From NCBI GenBank assembly GCA_963691815.1, contig OY829646.1:21891694-21955693 (forward strand): 64,000 nt of DNA, read 5' to 3'. Position 1 is the first letter of the stretch. Each line of letters begins with the position of its first letter. This DNA comes from Echiichthys vipera. Its lineage: Eukaryota; Chordata; Actinopteri; Perciformes; Trachinidae. The notes under the pieces were generated by a model. That model was not told where the DNA came from, searched no databases, and was given only the letters and a program-made list of their open reading frames with translations. The position numbers were made by a program, and so were the translations under genes. Of this stretch, positions 10,266 to 23,568 are shown piece after piece.

Positions 10266-12650
10266 ATGTGCATATAGCTCAGGGTTTTTCAGAGTCTGAG
10301 ACCGTGGGCCTCTCTCAGACAAAGGTCTGCTTCCCATTTTTACTATCCAGGCAGCCATTTCAACCATTTGATTTATCTTTACAGTATTACAATCAGTATG
10401 TGCAAGTGCAACTATAACCTTGGCTCTATATACTCTGTTACTGCATAAACACCAACAAGGATAACATAACTTTGACAACTTTTGAAAAGTAAACCTGACA
10501 TGGATTACCTACCTAATGGGAGGCTCTGCAACTTGAAATCCCCCAAGTGAAGTAAATACAAACCATTGGTGCATTTCAGGTATTATTTTCTGTATGCTTG
10601 TTTCAATGCTCAAATGACTTTATCATGCATGATGGATGAACCATTCAAATGCACAATAGTGTTTAGTGCCTGCACCATTAGATCAAGCAGAAACATTTAG
10701 ATACCTGGTGCATAATTTCAACCACATTTCTCCTTAATTGAGTCCAGCTCATTAAGAATCTTGATAGATATCGGATCTAGATTAGAATTTGAAATGTGAC
10801 TCTTGTGGTCTGAACAATGCTTGGCTGCACGCAATACATGTATCTGTACGGTTGAAGAGGTTGAAGCAAATTTCACATGAATCTACAATTTCTGCAAACA
10901 TGAACAATTATGATGTGAACTTCACATAATCTGGGACAAATGAGGAAATACTAAAGATTAAAATGAAAAATGTAGTTAAAAAAAGAGTCTTATCACACGA
11001 TCAGGGAAGTCTTCATTAAAAAGGCATCCAGTTCTTTTGTGACAACAACAAAGCACTTCACGGTTCAGAGGAAACACCACTATTGTCATGAATACATACT
11101 GTTTATTACTCCGGCTCAGGAATGATGAAACTAAAACACTGTATGAAACTAAAAGAAGGATCTACTGCCTACAGCGGGGAAACTCTCGGACCCGGCTGAG
11201 TAACAGAGAAAGGACAGGAAGAGAGATGACCAACTGAAGCCAAGTGATTCACAATGAGACACCGACATCCCTTGTTGTTCTCCTGTCTCACGCAGTTGGT
11301 CATTAAAGACCAGGGGACAAATGACTTGTGTCATCTCATACGTCAAACTGGCTGTTTAGTGGCAATATTGGCTGGGTGGTGCCCACAACATTTTTGGAGT
11401 AAGCATTATGTACACACGCACACACACACACACACACACACAAAACAGCCACAAAGAAACATTTTCAGTTCCAGGCCTGGGTTTCTAATGGCCATTATAA
11501 ATGCTGCCACGTATACTGCACAAATATCACTATAAATTCAAACCAAAAGACAGCATGGCTCTCTGTGGAAATTGCCTGAATAACTAAAGCTTGAAATAAA
11601 TATATACTAATGTAAGGTTTTCTTTGTAAACAAAAAAAAAATCGCCAAAATAAATGCAATAAATGTATACTAACAAAAAATGAGGTGAAAATTAATGTAA
11701 GGTCTCTTGAATAAAAAAATAATACAACTTGTAGCCTAATACGACACTTTAGTTGTCCATACACATACTTTTTAAGACAGACTTTTTAAACTATTAAAAA
11801 AAAGGTTTGCTGTGTGACTCATAGATCACATAGTGAAAGAAGTCATGTGCTTTTCATATGACATCTCTGGATAAAACCTTTCACTTAAATTAGAATATTC
11901 AATCAATGGTTCACTGAATAAAAACACAGGTGGAATGTTGTCGCTCTGTGTGTGTTTGTGTGTGTGTGTGTGTGCGTGTGTATGGTGTGGGCACGCATGT
12001 GTGGTTGTCTATATGGGGGAGTTCTGTCTAAGTTCCACAGAACAGGAACTTACTTCAAAAACTGTCACAGGAAACTGATGCTACCCCCACACCCCAAATA
12101 GAATGTCTAAGGCTACGTTACAATAATGTATTTATGATACACGTATAAACCGATAATCAGGGATATAACGACTGTATTTGTGATCTTGGAATCAAAGCCT
12201 TGTATAATATCTGGGTACAAATGTTAGTTTGAACAAAATATGTATAACAAGAAAACTGGATCATTTGAATATAGAAAGTTTAGGTGAATAATATTCAGAG
12301 TGAATAATTCTGTTTTGGGTTCATTTCGTTTTACAGTTTTATTCTGTGTTGTACTAAAAAATATGTTTGTCTAAGTCTGTCTCATTATTTTAAATTTTTG
12401 TTCCAGTGTTGATCACTTTGCTATTCTGTTTTGAAAATCATCATGACTGATAGTAGTAGTGAAGCATATGGTCCTCCTGCTAAGCTTACCTGCCTGTGGT
12501 AGCTAGTAGAGTACACAATCTCGGAATCCATTGGCTATCTGTCATCTATCTGATGACAATTAAGCCTCTGGGGGCAACAGCTAATATTTCCGGCTTTCCT
12601 GTGCAGCCAGCAGATATCTGGGCAAGACTAAGAAAAAGCCAATAAAAAGC
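10266..12650. other. Intergenic DNA downstream of irf8
   Basis: No gene supported. It contains two short CA/TG microsatellites (11412-11442 and 11947-11982) and otherwise AT-rich, single-copy-looking sequence. Confidence 0.45.
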
Positions 12651-12654
12651 TAAA

Positions 12655-12905
12655 TTGTCGATGGGTTCAATGATTGCATTTTGGCCAATGCGTTTCGCCT
12701 CTTTTGCTCTCCACACGGACTGTTTACCTGCATGCAACCAAAGCATGCTCAAACGTGATTGGTAAACACTACTCGAACTACAAATGGAAACAAGACTGCT
12801 TCTAGTACCCAAAACTTGTCTCGTTTCCTACAAATTCTACATTTCTCTGCAGAATCTCTTTATAGCGACCATACACATGGATCTGATACTGAATGAAACA
12901 CATAC
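12655..12905. mobile_element. Putative dispersed fish repeat fragment
   Basis: The phrases 'aatgcgtttcgcctcttttg', 'gctcaaacgtgattgg' and 'actactcgaactacaaatgg' resemble a repeat that I recall from other teleost genomes. No terminal repeats or coding sequence were found; the borders are approximate. Confidence 0.35.
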
Positions 12906-12933
12906 CAACAACTATGGAAAAGGGGAAACAACA

Positions 12934-12996
12934 ACAAAGAGACACAAAATGACTACAAAGAGGCACAAAATGACTACAAAGAGAGGTTAAACAACT
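12934..12996. repeat. 21-bp minisatellite, three units
   Basis: Units at 12934-12954, 12955-12975 and 12976-12996 share ACAAAGAG(A/G)... The first two differ at one base; the third is diverged in its second half. Confidence 0.85.
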
Positions 12997-14457
12997 ATAA
13001 AGTGTCTTGTTCCCATGTAGGAAAGGTAGTGGGGCCTTTTGCATATATGTGCCCATTGTCTCATAAGCCGCCCATGACTGTACATTGATTTAACTCTCAG
13101 CAAGAATGTATGTGTTTTTTGTTTTTTTTTAATATTTCAGTCTGTTCTTTTCGGTGTAAATGTATAAATGTAAATCAAATGTTTTTGCCAATGTTTTGGC
13201 TATTTATCTTATCAGACATATCACAAGGATGTTCCAGACAAAATGGTATAGTCATACCAGAGGATTAAATTGCTGTAGGCCTACTTCTTTCTGTTAAGGA
13301 CATTATTGCATATGTTTTTCTCCTGGTCAAACACAGGGTGCAGCTGTGAATGTGTCTGAGAGACAGTAAAATCTCAACAGACACACGAAGGACTGGAGGA
13401 GGAAACATTTTTAGAGTACTTTTTTTTCTGTTGCTCAGTTTATTGGAAACTACTATAGTTATACTTATGTCAGATTTTTTAAAGTACCACTTTCAAAGTA
13501 TAGTATTGCGTTATTGACAATTTTACTTAAGAGGACAATTCGACTTTTTCCCCCACCTCTGTGGGTAGTGCAGAAGGAAGAGAAGAAGACACATGTTTGC
13601 CTGTATTTCTGCTAACAGAGTCTCTTTTCTGTCACATTTCCAGTGTCTGCAATGTGGTTCTCTTTGTATTGCAACATCTCTTTGTGGCGTCTGAGGCTTC
13701 CCACAATAAATCATTAGAGACGAGTGACAAACAGAACTGATGTTGCCAGCATACGTAACCATGGCCATTTGCTCCATAACATTTCAATATACTGTGTTGT
13801 ACAGTAGCCGCTTAAAGGAAGCAGTACCTATTTTGTGAAAAGCAGCGCTTCAAGGAAATCAAGCAAAAAGGAGAATAACTGCAAAATGAGATTAAAGGAA
13901 TTACATTGTCTATTTTTGTTGTTTCCGGATTTGTCTGTATTGCTGACTCCTCAGTACCGGAGTTTGGCTGCAGGCTCAGCACTGACCTTTCAGTTGAGCT
14001 GCTGTTGTTTTCCACCGCATGGATCAGCTTGAATTTAGCATGAACAATCACAAGTTCTAGCATTTAAAATGGCTTCATCAAACACGTTGTTTTCTTGGGT
14101 TGTTATAAATATTTTGTCAAGCTAAAAAAAAGTCAGTTATGTTATGACTGTAGCCTAATTACAGGCCTCATTCATGTTGTGCCAGGTGAGCCAGACAAAA
14201 CGTATGCAAAAAATCGCTGTGGAGGGACGTTGTGATTACCATGAACAGGTTGTGTTGTGCAAGCGGCAGTGTTGAAGGCGTTGGTGGTGTCTCTGGGGAG
14301 AATGCTGGTTTAGAATCAGTGTGGGGTGAGATGAGAATAGGCATCCAGAGAGGAACTGGGAGAGCACTGAGGACGCCATGAGTGGAGAGACAGGTGGACG
14401 GGGAGACCACATCCTGGGACGCAGGGAGAAAGCCACCTAACCGCACACACATAGCCT

Positions 14458-14460
<3 letters not shown>
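12997..14460. other. Intergenic, no gene seen
   Basis: Mixed-composition DNA with only short, unconvincing reading frames and no repeat that I can name. Confidence 0.4.

Positions 14461-14547
<87 letters not shown>
14461..14547. repeat. (AC)n microsatellite
   Basis: About 43 uninterrupted dinucleotide units. The long minus-strand CVCV-type frame across it is an artefact. Confidence 0.98.
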
Positions 14548-14548
<1 letters not shown>

Positions 14549-14984
14549 ATGGTAGCCACTGATCAAAGATCATATCCCCTACTCAGTATCAGTTCATGTC
14601 CTTTAAACCAAAAAGCCTCGTACCTACGGATGTTTTTTTCAGAGTTAAACTGTTCATAATCTCGAATGCAGAGCTGTAAAAACTGCTTAAAAGTATTTAT
14701 GTACAGTATATGAGTACTCTTATATACTCAGATACTGTACTGTAAATAATCTTTTTAATTAACATCTATATTGAAGACAACAAGACAGATATACTGATTT
14801 GTGCAAAAACGGAAATTGTGTGAGGCAGCAGGAAAGATTCTCATGTAAAAGTGAAGATAAGGAAGTATGCTGATTTACGGGAAATCAAAATATCAAACAA
14901 CAAAATTCTCTTATATATCAACAACCTTCCTTCGATGGACACAGTTTTAAAGGGCAAATACACTCGTTATCAAAATGCATACAT

Positions 14985-15340
14985 GTTATTCCTATGGTCT
15001 AAGACAATAAAAAAAAAAAAATTAAACAAGAACAAATCTCCTAACTCTAACCCAAATCCAAAATCTAGAGTGCTACAACTCAAATGGTGATGTCATGAAG
15101 TATAAAGTGTGGAGTTGCTCCGTAGACACTGAATTAGGAGATGTTATAGATGATACTGAGCGCACCACGGGGAACGTTCTGAGTATATGGGGACATTTTC
15201 TGTTTCACAGTTGACAACACTGCAATAGAATAAAGCTAATAGCTCAAAAGAAAACAAACAAAATCAGTCCCTGATTCATTGTCTATGGGGTAGACTTTAT
15301 ACATGATGACATCGCATGTTTGAGACAGTAGCTCATGTTC
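14985..15340. mobile_element. Putative dispersed fish repeat
   Basis: The phrases 'ttcctatggtctaagacaat' and 'gtctatggggtagactttat' and the poly-A/Pro-Asn-rich centre resemble a repeated teleost sequence that I remember. There is no coding sequence or clear terminal repeat. Treat it as tentative. Confidence 0.3.
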
Positions 15341-16900
15341 ACAAATATTGATTAAACTTTTCTAGGCTATGGTAATAACATATTGGAATTCTTAATTTAG
15401 ATGGTGTTCCTCTTTAATGTGCTAAAGACCTCGCAAACACACAGGATAATAGGGCAAAGGTTATCTTTGTACCTATTGTGAGCAACTTTTAATTTGAGTC
15501 AGTCCCATATGCCAACAGCTAACATGTATCAAGTTCAAAATAAACACAGGTCAAATCAGTAAATACAGTAGATTACGTTATAATGTATGGCTAAACTACA
15601 TGTAAAATCTGTTAGTGTACAAAATCTAAAGTGACCACAGGCCTGTATTCAAAGTCATTTCAAAGAAGCAGAATAGGTACATTGTTTGTGCATAAGTGGG
15701 TGAGGCGACAGCTGAGAATTGCATCAGTCTCTATCCTGGTTGCTGCACTCTTTGAGAAGAGTGATCCTTGACCGCCTGATCTGTCTCTGGACAGGAAACA
15801 CAGGAAGAGCTCACAACTTCTCCCCTAAAAAGAGGAACAGTCAACACAGAGGCCAGCTGTCGAAAAAGATTTAGACAATTTAAGCCACCAAACTTTGGTT
15901 TATGGGAATTAAATATGAATAGGAGGGAACAGTTGTTCAGTGCAGCAAGGCCGTTATCACCTATTTAACATTGCGTGGGGACCATTTTCAATGTACGCCT
16001 TCTGTGATCAACCCTAAAGGAGCGTCTTGGGGGGGTTAGGGACAGGGAACATTACGGGAAAAAATCCTAGATGATTTAAGTAATGTTACATGAAATTGTT
16101 CGCTAATCATGTTTAACATTACAAGGCCTACTCACATGCTTCTTGATCAGGTCTAAACAGTTGAGGTCTGTGTGTGTCTTAATATGGATTTTTTAAATTC
16201 TATTGATGAAAAGACACCTTGTACTGCTTGAAAAACCGATGCATATAAAGTCATCCCAATAGACCTCTTCATGTTTTCACAGCTCTGGACCTTGTTCAGC
16301 TTGAGATCAGGATAATGAGACCTAAACAAGTCCCTAAACTGTTTGATTTTTAAAATGTAGATGTAGATTTACACGTTAACAAAGTCCAATAGTTATTTTG
16401 TCATGCTTTCCCAGAAGGTGTCCTTTCTCACTCACCTCCTCAAACTCCCGTCTTTAATGAACAGGGACAGTATAGTGTTGGACATTGATTGTACCGACAC
16501 ACACCAGCACCACTTGGACAAACCATATGCAGAACTACAGTACACCTAGAACCTGTGGTGATAATAATTATAACTGGTTAAGTTTATTTATTTTTTGCTA
16601 AGGATTGTTTCTAGGAGGGCAGTGTATTGGTGCATGTTTTTTCCATCAATATATGGAATATATTATATAAATTAATATTATAATTACTGCCTTGCCTTGG
16701 AAGTTAGAACTAAAATATGTGCATGGCAGAATTCTGTTTCATATTCATGAAAAACAAAACTTATCAGTTAAGAAGGTGATGTATGTCTAGGTGGAGGGGA
16801 AGAACAGGGTGGAGTGACAGTCCCTGGGGTACCAGAGGCAGAGGAGCATGAGAGCTGTATTGACATGCAGCTCACAGCTCAGTGCTTGCTGTGTGTTTGT

Positions 16901-16938
<38 letters not shown>

Positions 16939-17640
16939 ATGCAAAGCACAGAGCTGACGGGATGTGGCCAGAAAGGTGATAGTTATGAAGTAACAGAAAG
17001 ATACCTGAGAAAAGGAATGTCTCAATATTAGAAATTTACATTTTTTGAAAAAAATAAATGTATGCTGAATATATATGTTTAAAAAAATACCTTTTGAAAA
17101 TGGCAGAGAGAAATATTAAACAAAAAAAGATCTCATCAGCACCAAAGTATATAGCAGATCTTGTTATTTTTTCGACACTACCTAAATAATTGTTTGTATT
17201 TTTTTTGTGGGCTATAACATCTGGTTGATGAAATGCAACTCCATTATTGATTGAGGAAGAGGATTTTCGTGGTTTTGTATCAGTCACATTGATTACACAA
17301 CCTCTTTCTGAGTAAGAAGCACACATTAGACAGGCAGCAGGTGCTACTGGGATAGAGATTATTTAAAGTTGCTCTAAAATGGTTCCAGTACAGCTGAAGG
17401 TGACTGTGAGCCAAGCTGTGTGCCGACCACAAGCCATATAGAAAGTACAGAGACAGTACATACTTCCTTCTTAAATACCAGAATCCAAAGATGACCATCA
17501 CGAGGCCGAGGTGGAATTACCTGTCAGCATGGTGCTAATATCATCTAGTGAATGTATCCAGTTCATTTCATTTGGAAACTGTGGTAGGTATACTGTGTCA
17601 TCCTGGATTTATAGATTGTGCTACAGTGAACAGATACAGA
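15341..17640. other. Intergenic, one microsatellite
   Basis: Non-coding sequence with an interrupted (GT)n tract at 16891-16936. No splice-supported exon or recognisable repeat. Confidence 0.4.
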
Positions 17641-17673
17641 AATGCATGTTTGACAAAAATCTGGATTGCTAGA

Positions 17674-17687
17674 GGGAAACTGAAACT
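17674..17687 (+). promoter_or_regulatory. Perfect interferon-stimulated response element (ISRE)
   Basis: GGGAAACTGAAACT fits the ISRE consensus RRGAAANNGAAACY at all 14 positions. By base-frequency reasoning such a match is expected well under once in 64 kb (about 0.06 for both strands at equal base use). It lies about 8.3 kb after the irf8 stop codon. IRF8 and related IRF complexes bind this class of site, so an autoregulatory role is possible; function is inferred. Confidence 0.5.
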
Positions 17688-17692
17688 TGGAG

Positions 17693-17708
17693 AAATTGTT
17701 AACAATTT
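17693..17708. repeat. 16-bp perfect palindrome
   Basis: AAATTGTTAACAATTT, centred on 17700/17701, five bases after the ISRE. The core GTTAAC resembles HNF1- or Forkhead/Myb-type half-sites, but no factor can be assigned. Confidence 0.7.
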
Positions 17709-17997
17709 GCATGTTTAAAAGCAGCTATCTGATGAGAGGTTAACATGTATTTTTATCACAAGATTTGCATGTTACCATTCTCTGCTCTGTTCCATGGAAG
17801 GAGACAAACTGTATAAGCCCCCCCGGGGAGCACTGAACCGGAAATTCTATTAACCGTGATGGTTTGCACAGTTTACAATTTACATCAATAGAGAGTGCAC
17901 ACTGGAAAGTCCTGCTTATGTAACTCAGGGCAAAAAGTAAGGCTTGTGTCATAAGGGTGCTCAAAGGACTGAGAAGGAGACAGTGAAACTGATAAAA

Positions 17998-18010
17998 AAA
18001 AAGAGGAAGC
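17998..18010 (+). promoter_or_regulatory. PU.1/ETS-like site
   Basis: AAAAAGAGGAAGC matches the A-rich flank plus GAGGAAG core typical of PU.1 sites, with C in place of the preferred T at the end. It lies 320 bases from the ISRE. PU.1 drives IRF8 in mammalian myeloid cells. Confidence 0.35.
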
Positions 18011-18165
18011 AGTTTGTTGTTGGAGGATGAACTGTTGTCAAAAGATATATCAATTGTAATATCTTTTTCGCTTTTTATTGTGTTTTTGCTCAAAGATGTT
18101 AGCAAAGAATGAACGACAACATGGACAAACTACACTAAGGTACATTAAGGTACTACAGCTTTGTG

Positions 18166-18179
18166 TTGCCATCTAGTGG
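18166..18179 (-). promoter_or_regulatory. CTCF-like motif
   Basis: TTGCCATCTAGTGG fits the reverse-complement CTCF core SYGCCMYCTRSTGG at 13 of 14 positions. It lies in the irf8 downstream interval, where a boundary or loop anchor would be plausible. Confidence 0.4.
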
Positions 18180-18407
18180 CGATATAAAACCAAAGATCAT
18201 CCACACACTACATTTCTTCGCATGCATTTGGATAAAAAGGTTAGAATAAAGCGCAAAGCTCTGAAATGTACGCAATGTATTTTGAACCACATGCGTGTAA
18301 CATAAAAGCTTCTATTCAATTCAAAGAAAAGTACTAAACTATTCATCATTGAATATCTAAATAAAGTTTAATCGTTTTTTTCTCTCACTGCATACCATAT
18401 TTTTATA

Positions 18408-18421
18408 ATTATATATATATA

Positions 18422-18467
<46 letters not shown>

Positions 18468-18500
18468 TATAATATATATATGTATATAAATATATATTAT
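18408..18500. repeat. (AT)n microsatellite, imperfect
   Basis: Interrupted AT/TA dinucleotide tract in a longer AT-rich stretch. Confidence 0.95.
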
Positions 18501-19342
18501 AATTATTTTATGACTTTTTGTTTGAACACTTTCGGTTCAAAATTTAAGATGTCCTAGATATTTTTTCACTGACTTAAATTAGTAGAAATCACAGAGTTCA
18601 TAATTTTAGTTGTGGCATGGAAAGCTGCCTCTATTTTCAAACATATTTTCCTATTTTTCATCCTCAAATGCTGCATCCACTGTTAACAAACTTGGCCTGG
18701 CTCTACTTGCCCATCTTGATGGACGCTACAGTTAATTCCATTCCCTCATTTTCCAAAGTGATTCCTTGAGGAAAAGCAGATCCTATCTATCTTTGCGCTT
18801 TCTGGGCAAATTGTTTATTTGTTATTTCTGCTACATTAAAAACTTAGAGAGGCCATACACGTGACCACTGCAATTGCAGATATTCTCTTGCGATTGCCCT
18901 GCAGAATATTTTGCGCACAAACTTTATAGTTATTATAACATGATAATAACATTTATAAATGAAGCTCAAGAATGATATAAATCACAATTATTTTGCATTG
19001 TCTGCACCGCATAAATTCCATACAGCATCAATGTGACTTTATTATCAGAGATGTTGTGATTATTCAACTTGACATCTGTGCTCCCCTCTGTCTGTCCTGT
19101 CCGTTGTTATTTCAACAATTACTGCTGAGCATAAAGGAAAAGCAAACAGGAAAAAAAATAGATAAGAGGTTGTTGCTGTCAAAAGAGATTTAAGAGTCTC
19201 AATGGAGGTTATTAAGGGAAAGTTATTGGGGAAGGGCACACATTAACGAAGGTTGTTGTCTTGTGGAGGATACTGAATTCTGATCTTGTCTGGAAATCAC
19301 ATAAAACACACTCTGATACAGATACTCAGTATGTTTCAGGTT
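18501..19342. other. Intergenic, no gene seen
   Basis: AT-rich non-coding DNA with no recognised repeat. Confidence 0.4.
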
Positions 19343-19669
19343 CAAGGTGACATATTATACCCATTTTCAGGTTCACACTTGTATTTGGGGTTTCACATTT
19401 GCGCTCTCTACATCTCTGCAACCTCATCGCAACTGGGAAATGACTGTAACAACCCTTTCTACCTCTATATAGTATAGTAATGACATCACAACCCTATGGA
19501 AGTCCTGACGACTCAGTTTGGGGACAGTTTGTGAATACAGGCTGTGTGCATTTCTCTGTGTTGATTGAGCGTTTTGATACTTTCTGAGTATTTATATAGC
19601 ACCCTAGACCTGCTTTATAATTTTAGAGTACTCAAAAATCACACTTTTTTACAATATGGGACCTTTAAA
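19343..19669. mobile_element. MITE, TIR AAGGT(CC/GA)CATATT
   Basis: The left end AAGGTGACATATTAT and the right end ACAATATGGGACCTTT are imperfect inverted repeats of each other. The interior (tacccattttcaggttcac ... tatatagcaccctagacc) belongs to a repeat commonly seen in fish. About 327 bp, with no coding capacity. The superfamily is uncertain. Confidence 0.6.
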
Positions 19670-20779
19670 GTTACTATGCTTATCCTTCTAAAGTTGTTCT
19701 TTGCTGTAAAAAATAGACTTTGTGTTAGTTACTGAATCTTAGTTGGCATTTCCCCCAAAAAGTGCAAAATGTAGACTTTTGGAAATGAATAGCTTTCATA
19801 CCAGGGATAGTTTTGTGAGGTTTTAATAGTCTAAGGCTGCTCAACGTCTATTTAATGTGCTTTCGTGTCTTTTTCCGTTAACTTTAGTTTAATTAATGAG
19901 CCTCACAAGCAGATGGTGGGGAAGCCCTGTGCAGCTCCAAAGACGTCTTGAGTGTTTATGTGGCTTGTTTAGAAAGTCTTTTTTTATTACTAAGTCACTC
20001 AAGACATGACAGCGACTCTCTCTCTCCTTCTCTGTCACACACACACGCACACCAACACATTTCCAAGACTTTCCACATTGAGCCTAACGACGATCTCTAC
20101 CTCATCTACACCCAATTACTCACCGACCCTAATTGAATACTTGGCAGAGAGCGCGGGTGGCGATGGCGTGCACCGAGCTAAGGAATCATCAGTCTTGGTC
20201 ATTGACCCCATTAGGTAGCCTGAGTGACCTATGATGTCATTATGTAGTAAAGTGGAGGAAACTAATGGACAACATATTTCATAATGAAGATGCCGCTCAC
20301 GCTTTCAATTTTTTTAGCACTGAATTTAGAGTCAAGTACTGGCTCCCACTTGTCCACACTTCATGGCTGTGCGAACAGCGTAGTTCAAGTTGTATTTTTG
20401 GACATGAAATTGAGAGAGTTCCTTCAAAGTTTGGGGATGTGAGAGTTTCCGTAGTGGTTTAAACAAGCATGTTTCCATGAGAGGGGGGCTTTTTTTCTTG
20501 TTTCTCACATGGACAGAGGTTGTCAGTTATACTTTGATGTTAAAAAAAGTGTGTGAATTCACAAATCAAGATGGTTGACCTTGAACCTTGCAAAGAGTTC
20601 ACGCAAGGCCTTTTCCAGCGCAGAAAAAATCCCATTCAAACTCAACACTGGGTCATGTCCGTATCATCCTGTTGTCACATCCTCTGATGATGAAGAATGT
20701 GTGTACATGAGTTTTAATGTTTGACACATAAAAAAAAAAAACATGCTATATTTTTGGTTGTACCATAAAGGGCCTTAGT
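19670..20779. other. Intergenic, no gene seen
   Basis: Non-coding DNA with small CT/CA-rich patches around 20013-20060. Short frames here lack features of exons. Confidence 0.4.
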
Positions 20780-21075
20780 CCTCAGCCCGTAGAATTTAAA
20801 GACGGAACAGCTGTGGCTGAAGATTTACTACACCTCCCCTTAAGGCTCAGCCACGGCAGACAATCTCTCAGCCTCTTCATCGCATCCTGGATCCAGGGGA
20901 AAATGAGTGCGGAGCAGACGAGAGGACCTGGTCCGCCTTTAGCCTCTCCCAGGGGGTGAATTATGATTTCCCGAGTAAATATGAACCCAGGGAAACAGCC
21001 TGAGTGGTCATCCATCAGCCTGGGTGTCTGCATCCTCCTGAACAATGTGTGACCCCTGGGCGCAAAGAAGGTCAG
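20780..21075. other. Unique GC-moderate block, candidate conserved element
   Basis: A 300-bp island of balanced composition without repeats, between AT-rich flanks. A 112-residue minus-strand frame crosses it but shows no domain, so I read it as possible conserved non-coding DNA rather than a gene. No comparative evidence is available here. Confidence 0.25.
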
Positions 21076-21703
21076 AAGAGGGGTGACTTCCACCTTCATG
21101 CACATATACATATATAACAAACATACTCACACATCTCACAATACCCTGCCCTGCAGTAAGAAGACCCCAGATCACCCCCCCCCAAAAAAAAAAGAATCAC
21201 ACAAGATGACTGAATTTTTCAATCAAAACAACAAAAACGTTGTGCCCTTGTGATGTGACCCAACATATAGTAATGCCATCAACTGTTCACGCCGCAATTT
21301 TGAAGTTTTCATTCATTACATCTGGAGTTTTAGCACAGCGTATTACAGTGTAGTTCATATATTATAACAAAATATAGCTGCTTGATATAGGTAGACACAG
21401 TAATAATAGATGATAACCAGTTATATGGTCACCAAGTTTGATTCTTCATTCTAAAAGTGTGTACAGGTTTTTTAGCACCAAATCATCTCATGAAAATGTG
21501 TCCAGTAAAATTCTAGCGCAATTTGAATTATAGTGTGTTTTACTGTAATTGTTACCATACAAGTGTAGTAAACCAAAGTTATTTTTTAAAAATGACATTA
21601 TTAAGAGTCAGACTAAAATAGTCAGAATATAATCTGCAATACATAAAACAAACCACAACCCTGTTTAATAAAGAGAAGATATGTATAAAGGTACAATTCA
21701 CTG
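21076..21703. other. Intergenic, no gene seen
   Basis: AT-rich DNA with a C/A homopolymer patch at about 21173-21194. Confidence 0.4.
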
Positions 21704-21745
<42 letters not shown>

Positions 21746-21746
21746 C

Positions 21747-21802
<56 letters not shown>

Positions 21803-21816
21803 TTTCTTTCTTTCTT
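21704..21816. repeat. (CTTT)n tetranucleotide tract
   Basis: About 113 bp of CTTT repeats with one CTCTTT interruption and a TTTTT near the end; a long polypyrimidine mirror repeat. Confidence 0.98.
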
Positions 21817-23448
21817 CATGTATTCTTTATTATGTGGTTTTGTGGCCTCTAGTTTTTTTCCTTCTTTAATCTTTGTTGAGGTTTGTATTCACATTTTTGA
21901 TGGCTTTTTCATTACAGTACTGTATATTTTTGCTTGAGGTAGCAATTATGTGTTGAAAGCAGTGTACATCTCTCAAGCTGTCTAATCTTGCAAAATTAAC
22001 AAAAATGAAAAGGAATAAAACCTTTTGCCTGTGATTACTGTAAATGGTCTCAAGTAAAAAAAACAAAAAAAAAACGTACTGTTAAGCAAAAGGCAAAGAT
22101 TTCACCATTGGTGTTATCTTAATGCGTAGAGCTATGTTACCAAAAACACAATAAGGCTTGGATTTAATACATTCTAGTGCATGATTCAATTTTTTTTGTG
22201 TGTGTGGGGGGGGGGGGCTGCTGATGACCCTGGCACCACAGTGAACTCATCATCTATTGGTCTGATGGTCATTAAGCTTGGCTGGTTGGTGGAAAGGTTT
22301 ATGGCGCTGTGTAAACCAAGTGGCAGTGTGTGGAGGGATGGTATCTATCTGTATCTCTGTCTAGGATCCTGACAGCTCTGGCTTTAGTCTGCACCCAGAC
22401 CTCCTACATGCATGTCTCACTGTTTACTGCCCTCCTTCTCACGCTCCTCCCTCGCTATGCATCTGTCATTGCAGCAGGACCACACGCACACATATGTGAC
22501 ATACACAAATACAAATAGACACATACCCTAACTCAAAATCTCAGGGTAAAGGTTATTATCTCTTGATTATAACCTTAACCCAAAACAAAGTCATCATCCT
22601 GAACTAAAAGTGACCATAACTTCTATCCTGCCCTATTAAATTCAACTTTTAAACTGAATTTAAAGTCCTGACTAACTTTTTTATAGCCTCATCTTACCAA
22701 CTATAACTCAACTGGTTCTCACAGGGACATAACATGAGTGCTCACACATAACCCGAGCCACTCACTCTTTACTCTATTTTAATTTTGACCTCCCCCCTGC
22801 GTCATCAGACTCCCCCAGTACAGATGTGTCGTAAGGGAGATTGGTGCTCATTCCACACGCAATTTCCTGTAATAAAAGCAGTTTGAGATGATGAGTTCTG
22901 AGTAAGCTGATGCCAGCTGGTGATACCTGGACACTGGGGAATTCTGCCCATGTCTGACCCCAGAAAATGTTGCTTTACACTGTCGTCAATGGACATTTAC
23001 TGGAGCTTGTAAAGTTAAATGTGGTGGTAAAGAGCTTCATATTATCTTTCGTGTTCAAACCTTGTGTATGTGCATGGTGACAAAAGAGCACATTCTTGTG
23101 TGTTCATTGATGGCATTTTATGTGCATCCTCAAGGATTTATGTGTGTACGTGTTTGTATGAGTAATCTATGCTGGTAGAAAAAAAGGAAGATTGTTAAGG
23201 TCTGCTTAAAAACCAGGAAGAACCCCCCACCCCATCCAACCACCCAACCACCACCACCACCAACTCCTCCACCTCCCATTTTCTGTCTTGCCCGGTCCAT
23301 CCATCACTAGTCAGACTGAAGCTCCAGGCCCATACGCACTCTTACCATAACCCTACCTCTAACCCTTAAACCCAACCTGCCTTCTCCTCTCATCTTTCCC
23401 ACATTAACAGACGTCCTGGGAAAGAGCCGTAGCCGCACTGTTCTTGCC
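21817..23448. other. Intergenic, no gene seen
   Basis: Includes a G12 run (22206-22217) after a TG patch, and a C-rich stretch with CCA repeats (about 23224-23278). No exon supported. Confidence 0.4.
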
Positions 23449-23467
23449 TCCTCTCTCTCTCTCTCTT

Positions 23468-23563
<96 letters not shown>

Positions 23564-23568
23564 TTTCT
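23449..23568. repeat. (CT)n polypyrimidine tract
   Basis: About 120 bp, nearly pure CT with a few TTT interruptions. The RERE and SLSL reading frames over it are artefacts. Confidence 0.98.
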
